A DNA stretch of 30,833 bases, from contig QWII01000117.1 in NCBI GenBank assembly GCA_021405325.1, forward strand, positions 1 to 30,833. The letters are read 5' to 3'. Below, one piece after another: positions 8,272 to 16,963 of the stretch. Each line of letters starts with the position of its first letter. Position 1 is the stretch's first letter. This stretch comes from Caldilinea sp. CFX5. Lineage in GTDB: Bacteria; Chloroflexota; Anaerolineae; Caldilineales; Caldilineaceae. A model generated the notes under the pieces. That model was given only the letters and a program-made list of their open reading frames with translations. It was not told the origin of the DNA and searched no databases. A program made the translations under genes and the position numbers.

Positions 8272-9048
8272 ATGCCTCAAATCTTCTCGAAAGATGGCAC
8301 ACGAATTGTCTATGAGGCGAGCGGTCAGGGGCCGACGCTGCTGCTGGTGCATGGCGGCGGCTCCACGCCGGAACGTTGGCGACCGATTGCGTCACGCTTC
8401 GATCCCAGCTTCACCGTTCATCGCATGGCGCGGCGCGGCGTCGGTGGGAGTGGCGAGGCCGCCGACTACGCGGTCGAGCGCCAGGCTGAGGATATTGCGG
8501 CGGTTGTAGGCGCTATCGGCGGGCCGGTAGCTGTGCTGGGTCACTCCTTTGGCGGTCTTTGTGCGCTGGCAGCGGCGCTGTGCACGTCGAACATCCGCCG
8601 ATTGATCCTCTACGAGGCACCCATCCTGCCGCTGCTGCCGCCGGGATTTCCTGATCGTCTGCAAGCCCGATTGGATGCGGGCGACCGCGACGGCGCTTGG
8701 GCGACCCTGAACCGCGAGGTGGTCAAAATGCCTGAACATGAGATCGAACTGCAACGTAGCCAGCCTGCCCACGCCGCCAGGCTGGCCGGCATGCACATCC
8801 TCGTCCACGAGGCGCGGGCGCTGGAGCAGTACAGTTTCGATCCAGCCCGCTATAGTGGCGTGACCATCCCCACCTTGCTGCTGGTGGGCGGCGCCAGCCC
8901 AGCCTGGGCGCAGAAGGCAACGCAAGCCATTCACCAGGCGCTGCCCCACAGCCGGGTCGCCGTCCTGACGGGCCAGCAGCACATCGCCATGGACAGTGCG
9001 CCCGACCTCTTCGTCGGCGCAGTGATGAGTTTTCTGAATGAGCAATGA
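8272..9048 (+). CDS. Alpha/beta hydrolase
   Basis: 258-residue alpha/beta-fold hydrolase. Start 8272 follows AGGAAAG; the longer open frame from 8002 overlaps the previous gene and is not used. Oxyanion-hole region LLVHGGGS (about 25-32), nucleophile elbow GHSFGG with S92, and catalytic His237 in TGQQHIAMD are present. The loop after strand 6, where this group usually has an acid in 'GG(D/E)SP', reads GGASP with A208, so the classical third triad residue is missing or displaced. Probably co-transcribed with the SnoaL-like gene upstream and the barrel protein downstream. Confidence 0.85.
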   Translation: MPQIFSKDGTRIVYEASGQGPTLLLVHGGGSTPERWRPIASRFDPSFTVHRMARRGVGGSGEAADYAVERQAEDIAAVVGAIGGPVAVLGHSFGGLCALAAALCTSNIRRLILYEAPILPLLPPGFPDRLQARLDAGDRDGAWATLNREVVKMPEHEIELQRSQPAHAARLAGMHILVHEARALEQYSFDPARYSGVTIPTLLLVGGASPAWAQKATQAIHQALPHSRVAVLTGQQHIAMDSAPDLFVGAVMSFLNEQ

Positions 9049-9073
9049 AGACAGTGAATAGGGAGAGACACGT

Positions 9074-9370
9074 ATGACCATCATCAATCGTAGAACGTTT
9101 GTTGCGGAACGAGGGAAGTTTCAGGAGGCCATTGATCTCCTGCGTGAAGCGGCCAAAGGCGCTCGCTACAAATACCGCATCTGCAGCTCCTATTACGGCG
9201 CCTTTGACGCCATTGCCCTGGAAGTTGAGTTTGCGAGCATTACCCAGATGGAGGAAGCTTGGGCCGAAGTGAATGCGCAGCCCGAGATGGCGGAGTTCCT
9301 CAACAAATGGTATGCCGCCACAAAATCCGGCGGAAGCAATGAGGTATGGCTATTGGAGGCGCAGGCGTGA
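9074..9370 (+). CDS. Dimeric alpha/beta-barrel protein (NIPSNAP/ABM-like)
   Basis: 98-residue protein with GGGAGAG before ATG 9074, 25 bases after the alpha/beta hydrolase. The order of a beta strand (INRRTFVAERG), helix (KFQEAIDLLREAA), strand pair (YKYRICSSYYGAFDAIALEVEF, here named by its ends YKYRIC and ALEVEF) and helix (ITQMEEAWAEVNAQPEMAEF) matches ferredoxin-like dimeric barrels of the NIPSNAP or antibiotic-biosynthesis-monooxygenase type. No cofactor residue can be assigned. Together with the YdhR domain at 6179 it makes two barrel proteins in the same block, which suggests oxidative handling of a small organic compound. That function is inferred. Confidence 0.75.
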   Translation: MTIINRRTFVAERGKFQEAIDLLREAAKGARYKYRICSSYYGAFDAIALEVEFASITQMEEAWAEVNAQPEMAEFLNKWYAATKSGGSNEVWLLEAQA

Positions 9371-9402
9371 AAGAGAGAACCACCTATGGCGCTTTCATCT
9401 GA

Positions 9403-10470
9403 TCCTTCACCTTTCTCATTCACGGCTACTCGGTCTACCCCACCGCTGCAGCGCACGAAGCAATGAAGTTGATCGGCGAGGTGAAGCGCATCCTGCCGGA
9501 GGTTACCTGTCCGCTGCTGGTCATCTACAGCCGCGGCGACCCAACAATCCATCCGCAGAGTGCGCAGCTTGTCTATGATCGGGTGCGCTCCACAGACAAA
9601 GCCATCATCGCGCTGCAAGCATCCGGTCATGTCATCACGATCGATGGTGAGTGGCGACAGGTGGCGGAGGAAAGCTATCCCACGCAGCAGGGCAGCGACT
9701 GGCTCTGGCTGGAACACCTGACCGACGCAGTCACCGGTTCTTGGCAGTTGGCACATTATGCCTATGCTGCCCACCAACTTGGCCGCTTCAACGCCGCCTA
9801 TCTCCAGGGAAGTCCCTTGCCCGCAGCGCCTTGGCTCTGTCGGGGACACGCACGCACCTGGGCCGAAGGGTTGCCACCACAAGCCGCTTGGGACGATCCA
9901 ATCGTGCAGCGCTTCTTTTCCCACACCCTGCACGAGCGGGTCACACAGCTTTGGACAGAACGCGAACGCTTCTATGCGGTGCTGGAACGGCTGCCCCAGG
10001 TCTTCTCACATTTCGACTTTCAGCGCCGCAATCTTTTCCTGCGCCCTGGCGCGAGCGGTCAACAGGAGATCGTGGCCGTCGATTGGGCGCTGTGCGGCAT
10101 AGGGGCGTTGGGCGGCGATCTCTACTCACTCGTTGGCAGTAGCGCCGCGCTGCTGGAATGGTCGCCTACCCAGCTTGCGGTGTTAGACAAAGCGGTCTTT
10201 GCTGCCTATGTAAACGGTTTAGCTGTTGGCGGCTGGGCTGGCGATCTGCGCCTGGCGCGCTTGGGGTATACGACCTGGCTTGCACTATATTGGGGAATGG
10301 CATTGCCGGCGGCGGCGGCCTTCTGGTTTGCCGGGCCAATGGCGCCCCGTGCGATACGCCAATTTGGGCGCCCTCTGGCGGAATTGGCCGCTGCTTGGGC
10401 TACCTTATGCGACTTTTCGTTGGCACGCGCCGACGAAGCGCGCCAGTTGATGAAGCAGATCGCGCAATAG
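9403..10470 (+). pseudogene. Chimeric remnant: esterase C-terminus joined to phosphotransferase C-lobe
   Basis: One open frame joins two gene ends. From 9403 to about 9680 it encodes the C-terminal part of a carboxylesterase-type alpha/beta hydrolase (IGEVKRILPEV, CPLLVIYSRGDPTIHP with the acid, SGHVITIDGEW with the catalytic His). The lid, oxyanion hole and nucleophile half are absent; a TGA at 9400 closes the frame upstream. From about 9685 it encodes the hinge and C-lobe of an aminoglycoside phosphotransferase-like kinase (WLWLEHL, Brenner motif HFDFQRRN, metal-binding DW in VAVDWALCG). Its ATP-binding N-lobe is missing. ATG 9463 could still start translation (335 residues), but neither half has a complete active site. 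It looks like the scar of a deletion between two former genes. Confidence 0.72.
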
Positions 10471-10612
10471 GCAAAACGCGTCCACAAACAGCGAAGCAGT
10501 TAGCCCACGCTGGGTAGGCTGGGTTGCGCCTGGGCGCGATGTAATCATCGTCGACGTGGTCTCCATCCCTAGACGCAGGGCGCGAAGGCTTCCCGCGTAA
10601 ACGAGAAAACTT

Positions 10613-10675
10613 GCCTGTCACCCTGACAGAGCCTCCAGGCTACAATGCGCTGGAGATTCTTGCAGAATGACAGGC
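10613..10675. repeat. Imperfect inverted repeat between convergent genes
   Basis: GCCTGTCACCCTG (10613-10625) pairs with CAGAATGACAGGC (10663-10675) at 11 of 13 positions, with inner arms CTCCAG (10633-10638) and CTGGAG (10650-10655). It resembles the dispersed 'CTGTCA-CCTGA ... GAGATTCTT ... GAATGACAGG' intergenic elements seen in many environmental genomes. It lies in the 290-base gap between two converging reading frames and may also end transcription from both sides. I see no gene in 10471-10760. Confidence 0.55.
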
Positions 10676-10760
10676 GAGCGGTACCAGTTGATTTGCGTAG
10701 CCTTCATCAGGCGGCGGCGTTGATAACAGTTCTGGCGTTACACAGGTTATGACAACTTTC

Positions 10761-12140
10761 TTAAAGCGTAATGGCCCGCACCCGCGGCCCTTGTGCCGTA
10801 TCTTCCACCTCATAGCCCGCCGCTTTGAGTTGATTGCGCAACGCGTCGGCGTCCTGCCACCGTTTTTCGGCGCGCGCTTGTTGGCGTTGATCGGCCAGCG
10901 CCAGAATTTCGGCAGGGATCGTTTCAGCCGTCTGTTGCCATGTGGCCAGCCCCAGACCCAGCACGCGATCGAATTGAAGCAGCGTCGCCTTCTTGGTGGC
11001 CGCCGGCAGGTCGCTCTTCACCAGATCCCAGGTGACGGCCAGGGCGCGCGGCATGTTCAAATCGCTGTTGATCTGCTCGGTAAAGCTCGCCAGCAGCGCT
11101 TCATCAGGTGTACCTGGTTCGCCCCAGGCGACGGCGGCGGTGCGCAACCGTTGGAGCGCCGTAGCCGCGCCATCCAACCCTTCCCAGGTGAAATTGAGTT
11201 TGGCCTGATAGTGCGCGCCCAGGCAAAAGAAGCGGTAGACCAGCGGGTCATAGCCGCGGTCGATCAGCGTCTGTACGCGCAAAAAGCCGCCCGCCGACTT
11301 TGCCATCTTGGTCTCGGCCAGTTGCAAGAAGTGACCATGCAACCAGAAGTTCGCCAGCCGGGTGCCGTGACACGCTTCGGTCTGCGCAATCTCGTTGGTG
11401 TGATGCACGGCAATGTGATCCTCGCCGCCACAGTGAATGTCAAAGTAGGGGCCAAGGTATTTTTCCGCCATTGCCGAACATTCAATATGCCAGCCGGGAA
11501 AGCCGACACCCCACGGGCTATCCCACTCCATCTGCCGTTTTTGATCCGTGGGGCTGAATTTCCAGAGGGCGAAATCGGTGATGGTGCGCTTTTCGCCCAG
11601 GTCAACGCGCATCCCGCCCCGTAACCCTTCAATATCGAGGCGCGCCAAATAGCCGTAGTTGGCAAGTTTTGACGTGTCAAAATAGATGCCGTCTGCGGTG
11701 CGATAGGTGTAGCCTTGCGCCTCAATGCACTGAATAAAGGCGATCTGCTCCGGGATGTGGTCGGTCGCCTTGCACCAGATGTCAGGCTCCAGGATATTCA
11801 AGGCGCGCAGATCGGCCTGAAACGCCTGAGTGTACAATTCGGCAATCTCCCAGACCGTTTTGCCGGTGCGGGCGGAGCCGGTCTCCATCTTATCTTCGCC
11901 CGTGTCGCCATCGGACACCAGATGGCCCACATCGGTGATATTCATCACATGATTGACCTGATACCCATTAAAGGTCAACACCCGGCGCAGAATGTCTTCA
12001 AAGATGTAGGTGCGTAGGTTGCCCAGGTGCGCATAGTTATAAACTGTCGGGCCACAGGTGTACAGCCCAACATTGGGTGGTTGCAAAGCTTCAAAGTTGC
12101 GCGTGCTGCGCGTGTAGGTGTCGTAAAGCTGTAATGGCAT
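10761..12140 (-). CDS. cysS: Cysteine--tRNA ligase
   Basis: 459-residue class I aminoacyl-tRNA synthetase that charges tRNA-Cys with cysteine. The zinc ligands are in place: C29 (TCGPTVYNYAHLGN), C221 (HIECSA), H246 and E250 (AVHHTNEIA), with the same spacing as in the E. coli enzyme. The HIGH motif is H38-L-G-N41 and the KMSKS loop is K278-M-A-K-S282, a variant pair. AAGGA lies before the ATG. The length agrees with the family. This is the only core housekeeping gene seen and gives an anchor for taxonomy. It converges with the chimeric remnant at 9403-10470. Confidence 0.96.
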   Translation of the reverse strand: MPLQLYDTYTRSTRNFEALQPPNVGLYTCGPTVYNYAHLGNLRTYIFEDILRRVLTFNGYQVNHVMNITDVGHLVSDGDTGEDKMETGSARTGKTVWEIAELYTQAFQADLRALNILEPDIWCKATDHIPEQIAFIQCIEAQGYTYRTADGIYFDTSKLANYGYLARLDIEGLRGGMRVDLGEKRTITDFALWKFSPTDQKRQMEWDSPWGVGFPGWHIECSAMAEKYLGPYFDIHCGGEDHIAVHHTNEIAQTEACHGTRLANFWLHGHFLQLAETKMAKSAGGFLRVQTLIDRGYDPLVYRFFCLGAHYQAKLNFTWEGLDGAATALQRLRTAAVAWGEPGTPDEALLASFTEQINSDLNMPRALAVTWDLVKSDLPAATKKATLLQFDRVLGLGLATWQQTAETIPAEILALADQRQQARAEKRWQDADALRNQLKAAGYEVEDTAQGPRVRAITL

Positions 12141-12181
12141 AAAGAGTCCTTCTTGTATTGCGCTCGCCTCACTCCTGCTAA

Positions 12182-13278
12182 CTACTCCATTGTTGTTACC
12201 AATACCGGCTCAACGACAACACCGTGATTAGCATCGTGGTAGAGCGTTTCATAATGGGCGCGGGTCTCGTCATCCACCGCTTCGACAAAGAAAACAATTG
12301 TGATCGTCGCCAGTTGCAGTTGGTTGGCATAGCGGGCAGCCTGACGGAGGGCGGCTTGATATTCAAAATTGTCATCAAAGCTTTTTAACTCCACCCCATA
12401 TTGTTGCCCTTGAAAGGAGATGATTAAATCAATTTGTCCATTGCCGGTCGGAAACTCAGGATGGACGCGCCCGTCCTTCTTTTGCAGGAAACGTGATAAC
12501 CAGAGGTAAAGGTTGAAATGATAAACTGCTTCATAGAGGCGTAAATCCCTGCGTCGCGGTGCGCCTTGAAAGAGCCAGCTATGATTTCTTTGCACATACT
12601 GCTCATAGAGGCGTAGCAGATTTTTCATGTGTAACCCAGTTGGCGTCAAGATGTGATCCAGGTTGGTAAAGGCTGGATAGAGGGTCGCCGTGTCCGGGAA
12701 AATCATGTCCGCAAAGCGATTGAAGAGGCGCTTTTGCACAAACGGTGACGAAAAGCGCACATAGGCTTCCATTTTGCCGACGACCTCTTCCTCAATAATA
12801 CCGTTCATGTAGAGAAAGTTGATGCTGGGGTTATCATACTTGAACTCCACCTTCTCTTCGGTTTGAAAGAGTTCGACGAGAAAGTCGCGATGGGGCTGTT
12901 CGCTGGCCTTGCTAATCAAGGTAATGATATTGGGGTTGGGCAGGCGATTGATGGCGGCATACTCCACCGCTTCATAATCGGACAAGGTGAGGGTTGGATT
13001 GTGCTCGTTGTAGGTTTCGGTCAGCAACTCGCCAAACCACGACGTCAGCCCCGGTTGACCACACAACTGGCTATAGATGCGTTCAATCACCACCGGTTCG
13101 ATGGTTTGTCCACTTTCGCGTTCATACCAGTGGTACATTTCTGCCACTTCGTCAGAAATTAGATTGGGAATCTGGATACTACGCTGTACTGCTTTATTGC
13201 CTGGTCGACCAATGCTTGGCGCGGCACATAGTAATGCAGTTTGGTATTGATCGGTCCATACGATGAAAATCTGCGCAT
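12182..13278 (-). pseudogene. AAA ATPase/PD-(D/E)XK nuclease gene with internal deletion
   Basis: The start is intact: GAGGAAGG precedes ATG at 13278 and the product begins MRRFSSYGPINTKLHYYVPR, the typical head of the AAA_35-like ATPase family of Chloroflexota and cyanobacteria. After about 33 codons (around 13185-13200) the frame is lost and stops at 13159. The +2-shifted frame continues with VQRSIQIPNLISDEV, GQPGLTSWFGELLTE and a C-terminal PD-(D/E)XK-like domain (GQIDLII, YGVELKSF, then QAARYANQ). In intact relatives the section between these blocks, about 180 residues holding Walker A (APRQTGKT-like) and Walker B, is present; here it is gone. The remaining 321-codon frame (12182-13147, from a GTG) could make the C-terminal half but has no ribosome site that I can see. 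Confidence 0.72.
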
Positions 13279-13453
13279 TTGCCTTCCTCGTTGCCTTTCG
13301 CCATCAACAATCATCTCAGCATCAGGAGTATAGCACAGATGGCAAACGCTGCCCAATGAGCGCTTTAGAGAGACTGTGCGTGTGCGATTAAATCAGCAGG
13401 GCAGCAATGAAGACGCCATACAAAGATTATTTTTGGCATTATTACAGGTAGGC

Positions 13454-16400
13454 TCATGTGGCGGCCAATTCAGCCAGCAGTTGCGCAACCACCGTGTCGA
13501 GGTCGAGTCTGGCCCCGCGTTCCCACACCGCCGCATACTGTTCCGCGCCCAGGGTCGCTGCCAGTGTATGCCGGAGAGCGGTTAGCGGTTGCCAATGGGC
13601 CATCCAGCCGGTGAGTTCTTGCGGAGCGCGATCCGCCAGGCCCAACAGTTCGACCGCTCGTTCCGGTCTCTCCGCCAGCACCGCGGCCAGCGGTAGACAG
13701 AACTGTTGGACGGAAGGCGCTTGGAGCGTGTGGTGGGTCAACGCCAGAACCGTGCGCAGGGATTGGCGGGCAGCGGCGCTGTTCCCCAGGCCATAGTGCG
13801 CCAGGGCCAACCCCCAGCCGAGCCGCCATGTCATAAAAAAGGTCTTCGCCCAGGGTTTGTCGGCGAGTTGTTGCGCAAACGCATAGCCCTGGGCATAGTC
13901 GCCCCGCACACCGGCCACCCAACTCAACAGCGCCGGATAATGATAGCTAAAGCCGGTGTAGAGGCGTCCCCCGGCAAACGCCTGCCCAGTCCGCAGGAGT
14001 TCAGCCGCCCGATCGAGTTCGCCCCGCCAGAAGGCCAACTGCGCTTTAAAGGCCATCACGGCAATATAAACCGGCGTCTTACCGATTTCATGCTGCACGC
14101 TGACTGCCTCCGCCAGCACTTGTTCCGCTTCCGCAAAGGCGCCCCCTTCGGCCAGCGATGCGGTTAGTTGGCCCAGCGAGAAGCACAGATTGCAGCGATC
14201 ACCGATCTCCCGTCGAATCTGTGCGCTCCGCCGCAGACAGGCGTGCCGATGTTCGAGGTCCTTCAGACGGCTGAAAGCATTATTGTTAAAGGCCCGGGCA
14301 ATATAAAATGGATCACCCAGGCGTTGCGCCAGCGCCAACGCTTCGTCGTTCACCGGATTTCCAGGGTCACGCATCCCGAAGGCATGATTGAACAACACGA
14401 TGAGACAGTGGAGCATCTCGTGGCTGTCATCGCGGGTGCGGGCGCGTTCCAGGATGACGCGAATCTGGGCATGGTCGGTTGGCTGAATGAGGATAAAATT
14501 GATCTTCTGCTGCCGCACCACCGCTTGCTCCCAAAGCGGATGGGGGGATTGCCCGGCGGTCGGCTGGAAGGCGTTGATGGTTTGGCTCAGGAGCGCGTGC
14601 GCTTCCAGCGCGCTGAAATTCATGTCAGCGAAATTGGTCAGGCAGTCCAACGCCGCCCGGCTGAAGGCATCACCCTGTCGCTCTTCCACCGCCCACAGCC
14701 AGGCTTGGCGGATGTTCTCGAAATCGGCCCGGATCTCCTGCAGCCCCGCTTGCTGGCGGCGCCCCTTGATATCCTCATCACGCGCTGCCAGAAAGGCCAG
14801 ATAATAGCGGCTGTGCGCCTGCCGGACTACGTTGGCTTCAGCGCTCTGCCGCAGCTTCTCCTCGCCATACTGACGCAACAATTCATGCACCTCGTAGCGA
14901 CCGCCGAGGAGGGCCTGCACCAGCGACTTGCCCGCCAATCGGCGCAATGTGCGCAAGTCCGCCCCGGCTACCACTTCCGCCGCCTCGAAAGCAAAGCCGC
15001 CTCGGCAGAGCGCCAGCTTCATGAAGACCTGCTGCTCCCCCGCACTCAAACGCGTCCAGGAATAATGGAAGGTGGCGCGCACACTCTGCTGGCGTTCCGG
15101 TACATCCCGCGCTTCTGTCTCCAGAATATCCAGCCCGCGCTGAATTTCCGCCGCCACCTGCGCCAGCGACAGCACATCCAGCCAGCCGGCCGCCAGCACA
15201 ATGGCCAGCGGCATGCCGGCCGTCAACCGGCAGATGCGCGCCAGATCGTCGAGATCCGGTGGCTGGAGGGTGAAATCCGGCCGCACCCGCCGCGCACTCC
15301 CGATGAACAGCCGAGCGGCATCGTATTCCAGCACATCTTCCAGGCTCTCCCAGGTGGGAAAGGGCAGACCGGCCAGCAGATAGGCAGTCTCGCCGTTGAG
15401 ATTGAGTTTCTCCCGCGAGGACGCCAGCACCTTGACGTCCGGTGCGGCGCGCAACAGGTCGGTCACCAATGCAGCGCCATCCAGCAGATGCTCGAAATTA
15501 TCCAGCACCAGCAAGGTCTGGCGCGCACGGAAGTAGTCCAGCAGTTGCTGCTTGGGGGCGGTGCTGCCGTCGAAGCTGAAGCCGACCTGCTCGGCAATGG
15601 TGGTCACGATGTCGGCCGGCGAACGGAGCGGGGCCAGCGGCACGAAGAAGACGCCATCGCGGAAGCGGTGAAGCTGCCGTTCAGCCACCGCTATACTCAG
15701 CCGGGTCTTGCCCATGCCGCCGGGCGCCAGGATGGTCACCAGCTTCACCGCCGGCTCGGCCAGCAGCCTGGTCAGGTCGGCCACTTCACCCTGACGGCCG
15801 ATAAACGACGTGGTCTGGCTCGGCAGATTATGGCGTCGAACCGCTAGATCGAGTGGGGCCGGCGCCGGGGCAGCAACCGCCGGTGTGGCCTGAGCGTGCG
15901 GTATGGGGCGAAACGCACCCTGACGGATTGCGGCGGCCAACTGTTGGGTTGTTTCACTTGGGGCAACCCCCAATTCTTCATGCAGGATGGCGACGCAGCG
16001 TTCGTATTGGCGCAGGGCGGCGGCTTGTTGGCCGGTCTGCGTGTAGATCTGCATGAGGGCACGATGGGCGGCTTCGTCCAACGAATCGAGGGCCAGCCGC
16101 CGCCGAGCGGTGGCGATGGCGTTCGCGAAATCGTGGGCGGCAGCTTGGGTCAGGGCCACCTTTTCCAGGGCGACGCACAGGCTTTGGCGCAGACGCTCGC
16201 TTTGGAAGGTTTGCCAGTCGTCGAAGTCGGGACAATCAGGCAGCGTGAAGCCGGCCAGGAAGTCGGCAGTGTAGAGATCGACGGCGGCCTGCACCGTGGA
16301 TAGATTGTGCGCGGTCACCGTGGGATGGTCGGCCAGCACCCGCGCAAACTCGGCCACATCCAGCCGGAAGTCGTCACCCAGCGCCACGCTTTCTGGCGCC

Positions 16401-16645
16401 AGCACCAACGCGTTGTTTCCTAGGATCTTGTTCAGATCAGAGAGGTGGCGACTGAGCGCCACACGCGCTTCGCTTTGACTGTAATCGGGCCAGAAGAGTG
16501 TCGCCAGGCTGTTGCGCGCGTGCGGTTTGCCCGTGGCCGCCAGATAACTCAACAGCGCCAGAGCCTTGCGACGCGCAATCTTGACCACCACACCGTCACG
16601 TTCCAGACGGGGCGAGCCGAACAGGTAAAGGTGAAAGGTATTCAT
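13454..16645 (-). CDS. BTAD/NB-ARC/TPR transcriptional regulator (AfsR/SARP-like), copy 1
   Basis: 1063-residue regulator. Residues 1 to about 95 form an OmpR-type winged helix (LYLFGSPRLERDG, RKALALLSYLAATGK, SEARVALSRHLSDLNK). Residues 97-243 are the bacterial transcriptional activation domain (AVDLYTADFLAGF, ALDSLDEAAHRALM, QYERCVAILHEELGVAP). NB-ARC starts at FIGRQGEV (281) with P-loop APGGMGKT (307-314), Walker B LLVLDNFEH (378-386) and GMPLAIVLAAGW. The rest is TPR-like. The winged helix and BTAD unit binds direct repeats in Streptomyces AfsR/SARP proteins. An array of such repeats lies just upstream of this gene, suggesting autocontrol and control of the divergent gene at 16964. The paralogue at 19995-23444 shares a near-identical N-terminus. 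Confidence 0.92.
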   Translation of the reverse strand: MNTFHLYLFGSPRLERDGVVVKIARRKALALLSYLAATGKPHARNSLATLFWPDYSQSEARVALSRHLSDLNKILGNNALVLAPESVALGDDFRLDVAEFARVLADHPTVTAHNLSTVQAAVDLYTADFLAGFTLPDCPDFDDWQTFQSERLRQSLCVALEKVALTQAAAHDFANAIATARRRLALDSLDEAAHRALMQIYTQTGQQAAALRQYERCVAILHEELGVAPSETTQQLAAAIRQGAFRPIPHAQATPAVAAPAPAPLDLAVRRHNLPSQTTSFIGRQGEVADLTRLLAEPAVKLVTILAPGGMGKTRLSIAVAERQLHRFRDGVFFVPLAPLRSPADIVTTIAEQVGFSFDGSTAPKQQLLDYFRARQTLLVLDNFEHLLDGAALVTDLLRAAPDVKVLASSREKLNLNGETAYLLAGLPFPTWESLEDVLEYDAARLFIGSARRVRPDFTLQPPDLDDLARICRLTAGMPLAIVLAAGWLDVLSLAQVAAEIQRGLDILETEARDVPERQQSVRATFHYSWTRLSAGEQQVFMKLALCRGGFAFEAAEVVAGADLRTLRRLAGKSLVQALLGGRYEVHELLRQYGEEKLRQSAEANVVRQAHSRYYLAFLAARDEDIKGRRQQAGLQEIRADFENIRQAWLWAVEERQGDAFSRAALDCLTNFADMNFSALEAHALLSQTINAFQPTAGQSPHPLWEQAVVRQQKINFILIQPTDHAQIRVILERARTRDDSHEMLHCLIVLFNHAFGMRDPGNPVNDEALALAQRLGDPFYIARAFNNNAFSRLKDLEHRHACLRRSAQIRREIGDRCNLCFSLGQLTASLAEGGAFAEAEQVLAEAVSVQHEIGKTPVYIAVMAFKAQLAFWRGELDRAAELLRTGQAFAGGRLYTGFSYHYPALLSWVAGVRGDYAQGYAFAQQLADKPWAKTFFMTWRLGWGLALAHYGLGNSAAARQSLRTVLALTHHTLQAPSVQQFCLPLAAVLAERPERAVELLGLADRAPQELTGWMAHWQPLTALRHTLAATLGAEQYAAVWERGARLDLDTVVAQLLAELAAT

Positions 16646-16678
16646 GGGTCAATGATCCGTACAACGGGCAACGTGATG

Positions 16679-16716
16679 CGGTACATTCATTGTACCGGAA
16701 TTAGTGGAATAATCAA
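16679..16716 (-). promoter_or_regulatory. Promoter of BTAD regulator copy 1
   Basis: On the minus strand TTGATT (16716-16711), 16 bases, then TACAAT (16694-16689). The -10 is embedded in the inverted repeat CGGTACA (16679-16685) / TGTACCG (16691-16697), a possible operator. The same -35, spacer length, first spacer bases (ATTCC) and -10 precede BTAD regulator copy 2. Confidence 0.65.
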
Positions 16717-16718
16717 GC

Positions 16719-16789
16719 GCGAAATTTCTGGGAAACATTTGCGAAAGAAGTGGGAAAAAGTGGGAAACCTTTGGGAAAGTGCTGGGAAA
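16719..16789. repeat. 11-bp phased G(G/C)GAAA array (probable BTAD-regulator binding sites)
   Basis: GCGAAA or GGGAAA begins at 16719, 16730, 16741, 16752, 16762, 16773 and 16784: seven units at 11, 11, 11, 10, 11 and 11 bases. The first unit lies 3 bases beyond the -35 of the BTAD regulator promoter. SARP/AfsR winged helices are known to bind heptamer direct repeats at 11-bp steps, so this is the likely operator of the adjacent regulator. The 318-base gap 16646-16963 otherwise holds the promoter and no gene. Confidence 0.7.
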
Positions 16790-16963
16790 GCGGGCAGTTA
16801 TCCTGTTCAATGTACCGCAGATGTGACGCAGTACACAACTCACTTTCAGTAGACCGCAACGTAGCCGAGGTTGCGCTTAGACTGACTCTGGACTACGCGA
16901 CCACGCGACTGCGGACTATTGACTTTCGTTACGCTGTTTATCGCTCAGAAAGGGCAACCGATC

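Noticed and set aside
9386..9466. 26-codon frame ending in an ATGA overlap with ATG 9463
   Set aside because: Too short and without similarity; it overlaps the out-of-frame esterase remnant, so the overlap is probably chance.
10749..11624. 291-codon + strand frame opposite cysS
   Set aside because: Shadow of cysS, which has all synthetase motifs; no ribosome site.
13376..13585. Short + strand frame between the AAA remnant and the BTAD regulator
   Set aside because: Most of it is antisense to the regulator's C-terminus, and no ribosome site or family pattern is seen.
14168..15847. 559-codon open frame on the + strand inside the BTAD regulator
   Set aside because: It is antisense to a gene with clear winged-helix, BTAD and NB-ARC motifs; the frame is open because of GC-rich codon bias and its translation has no recognisable family.
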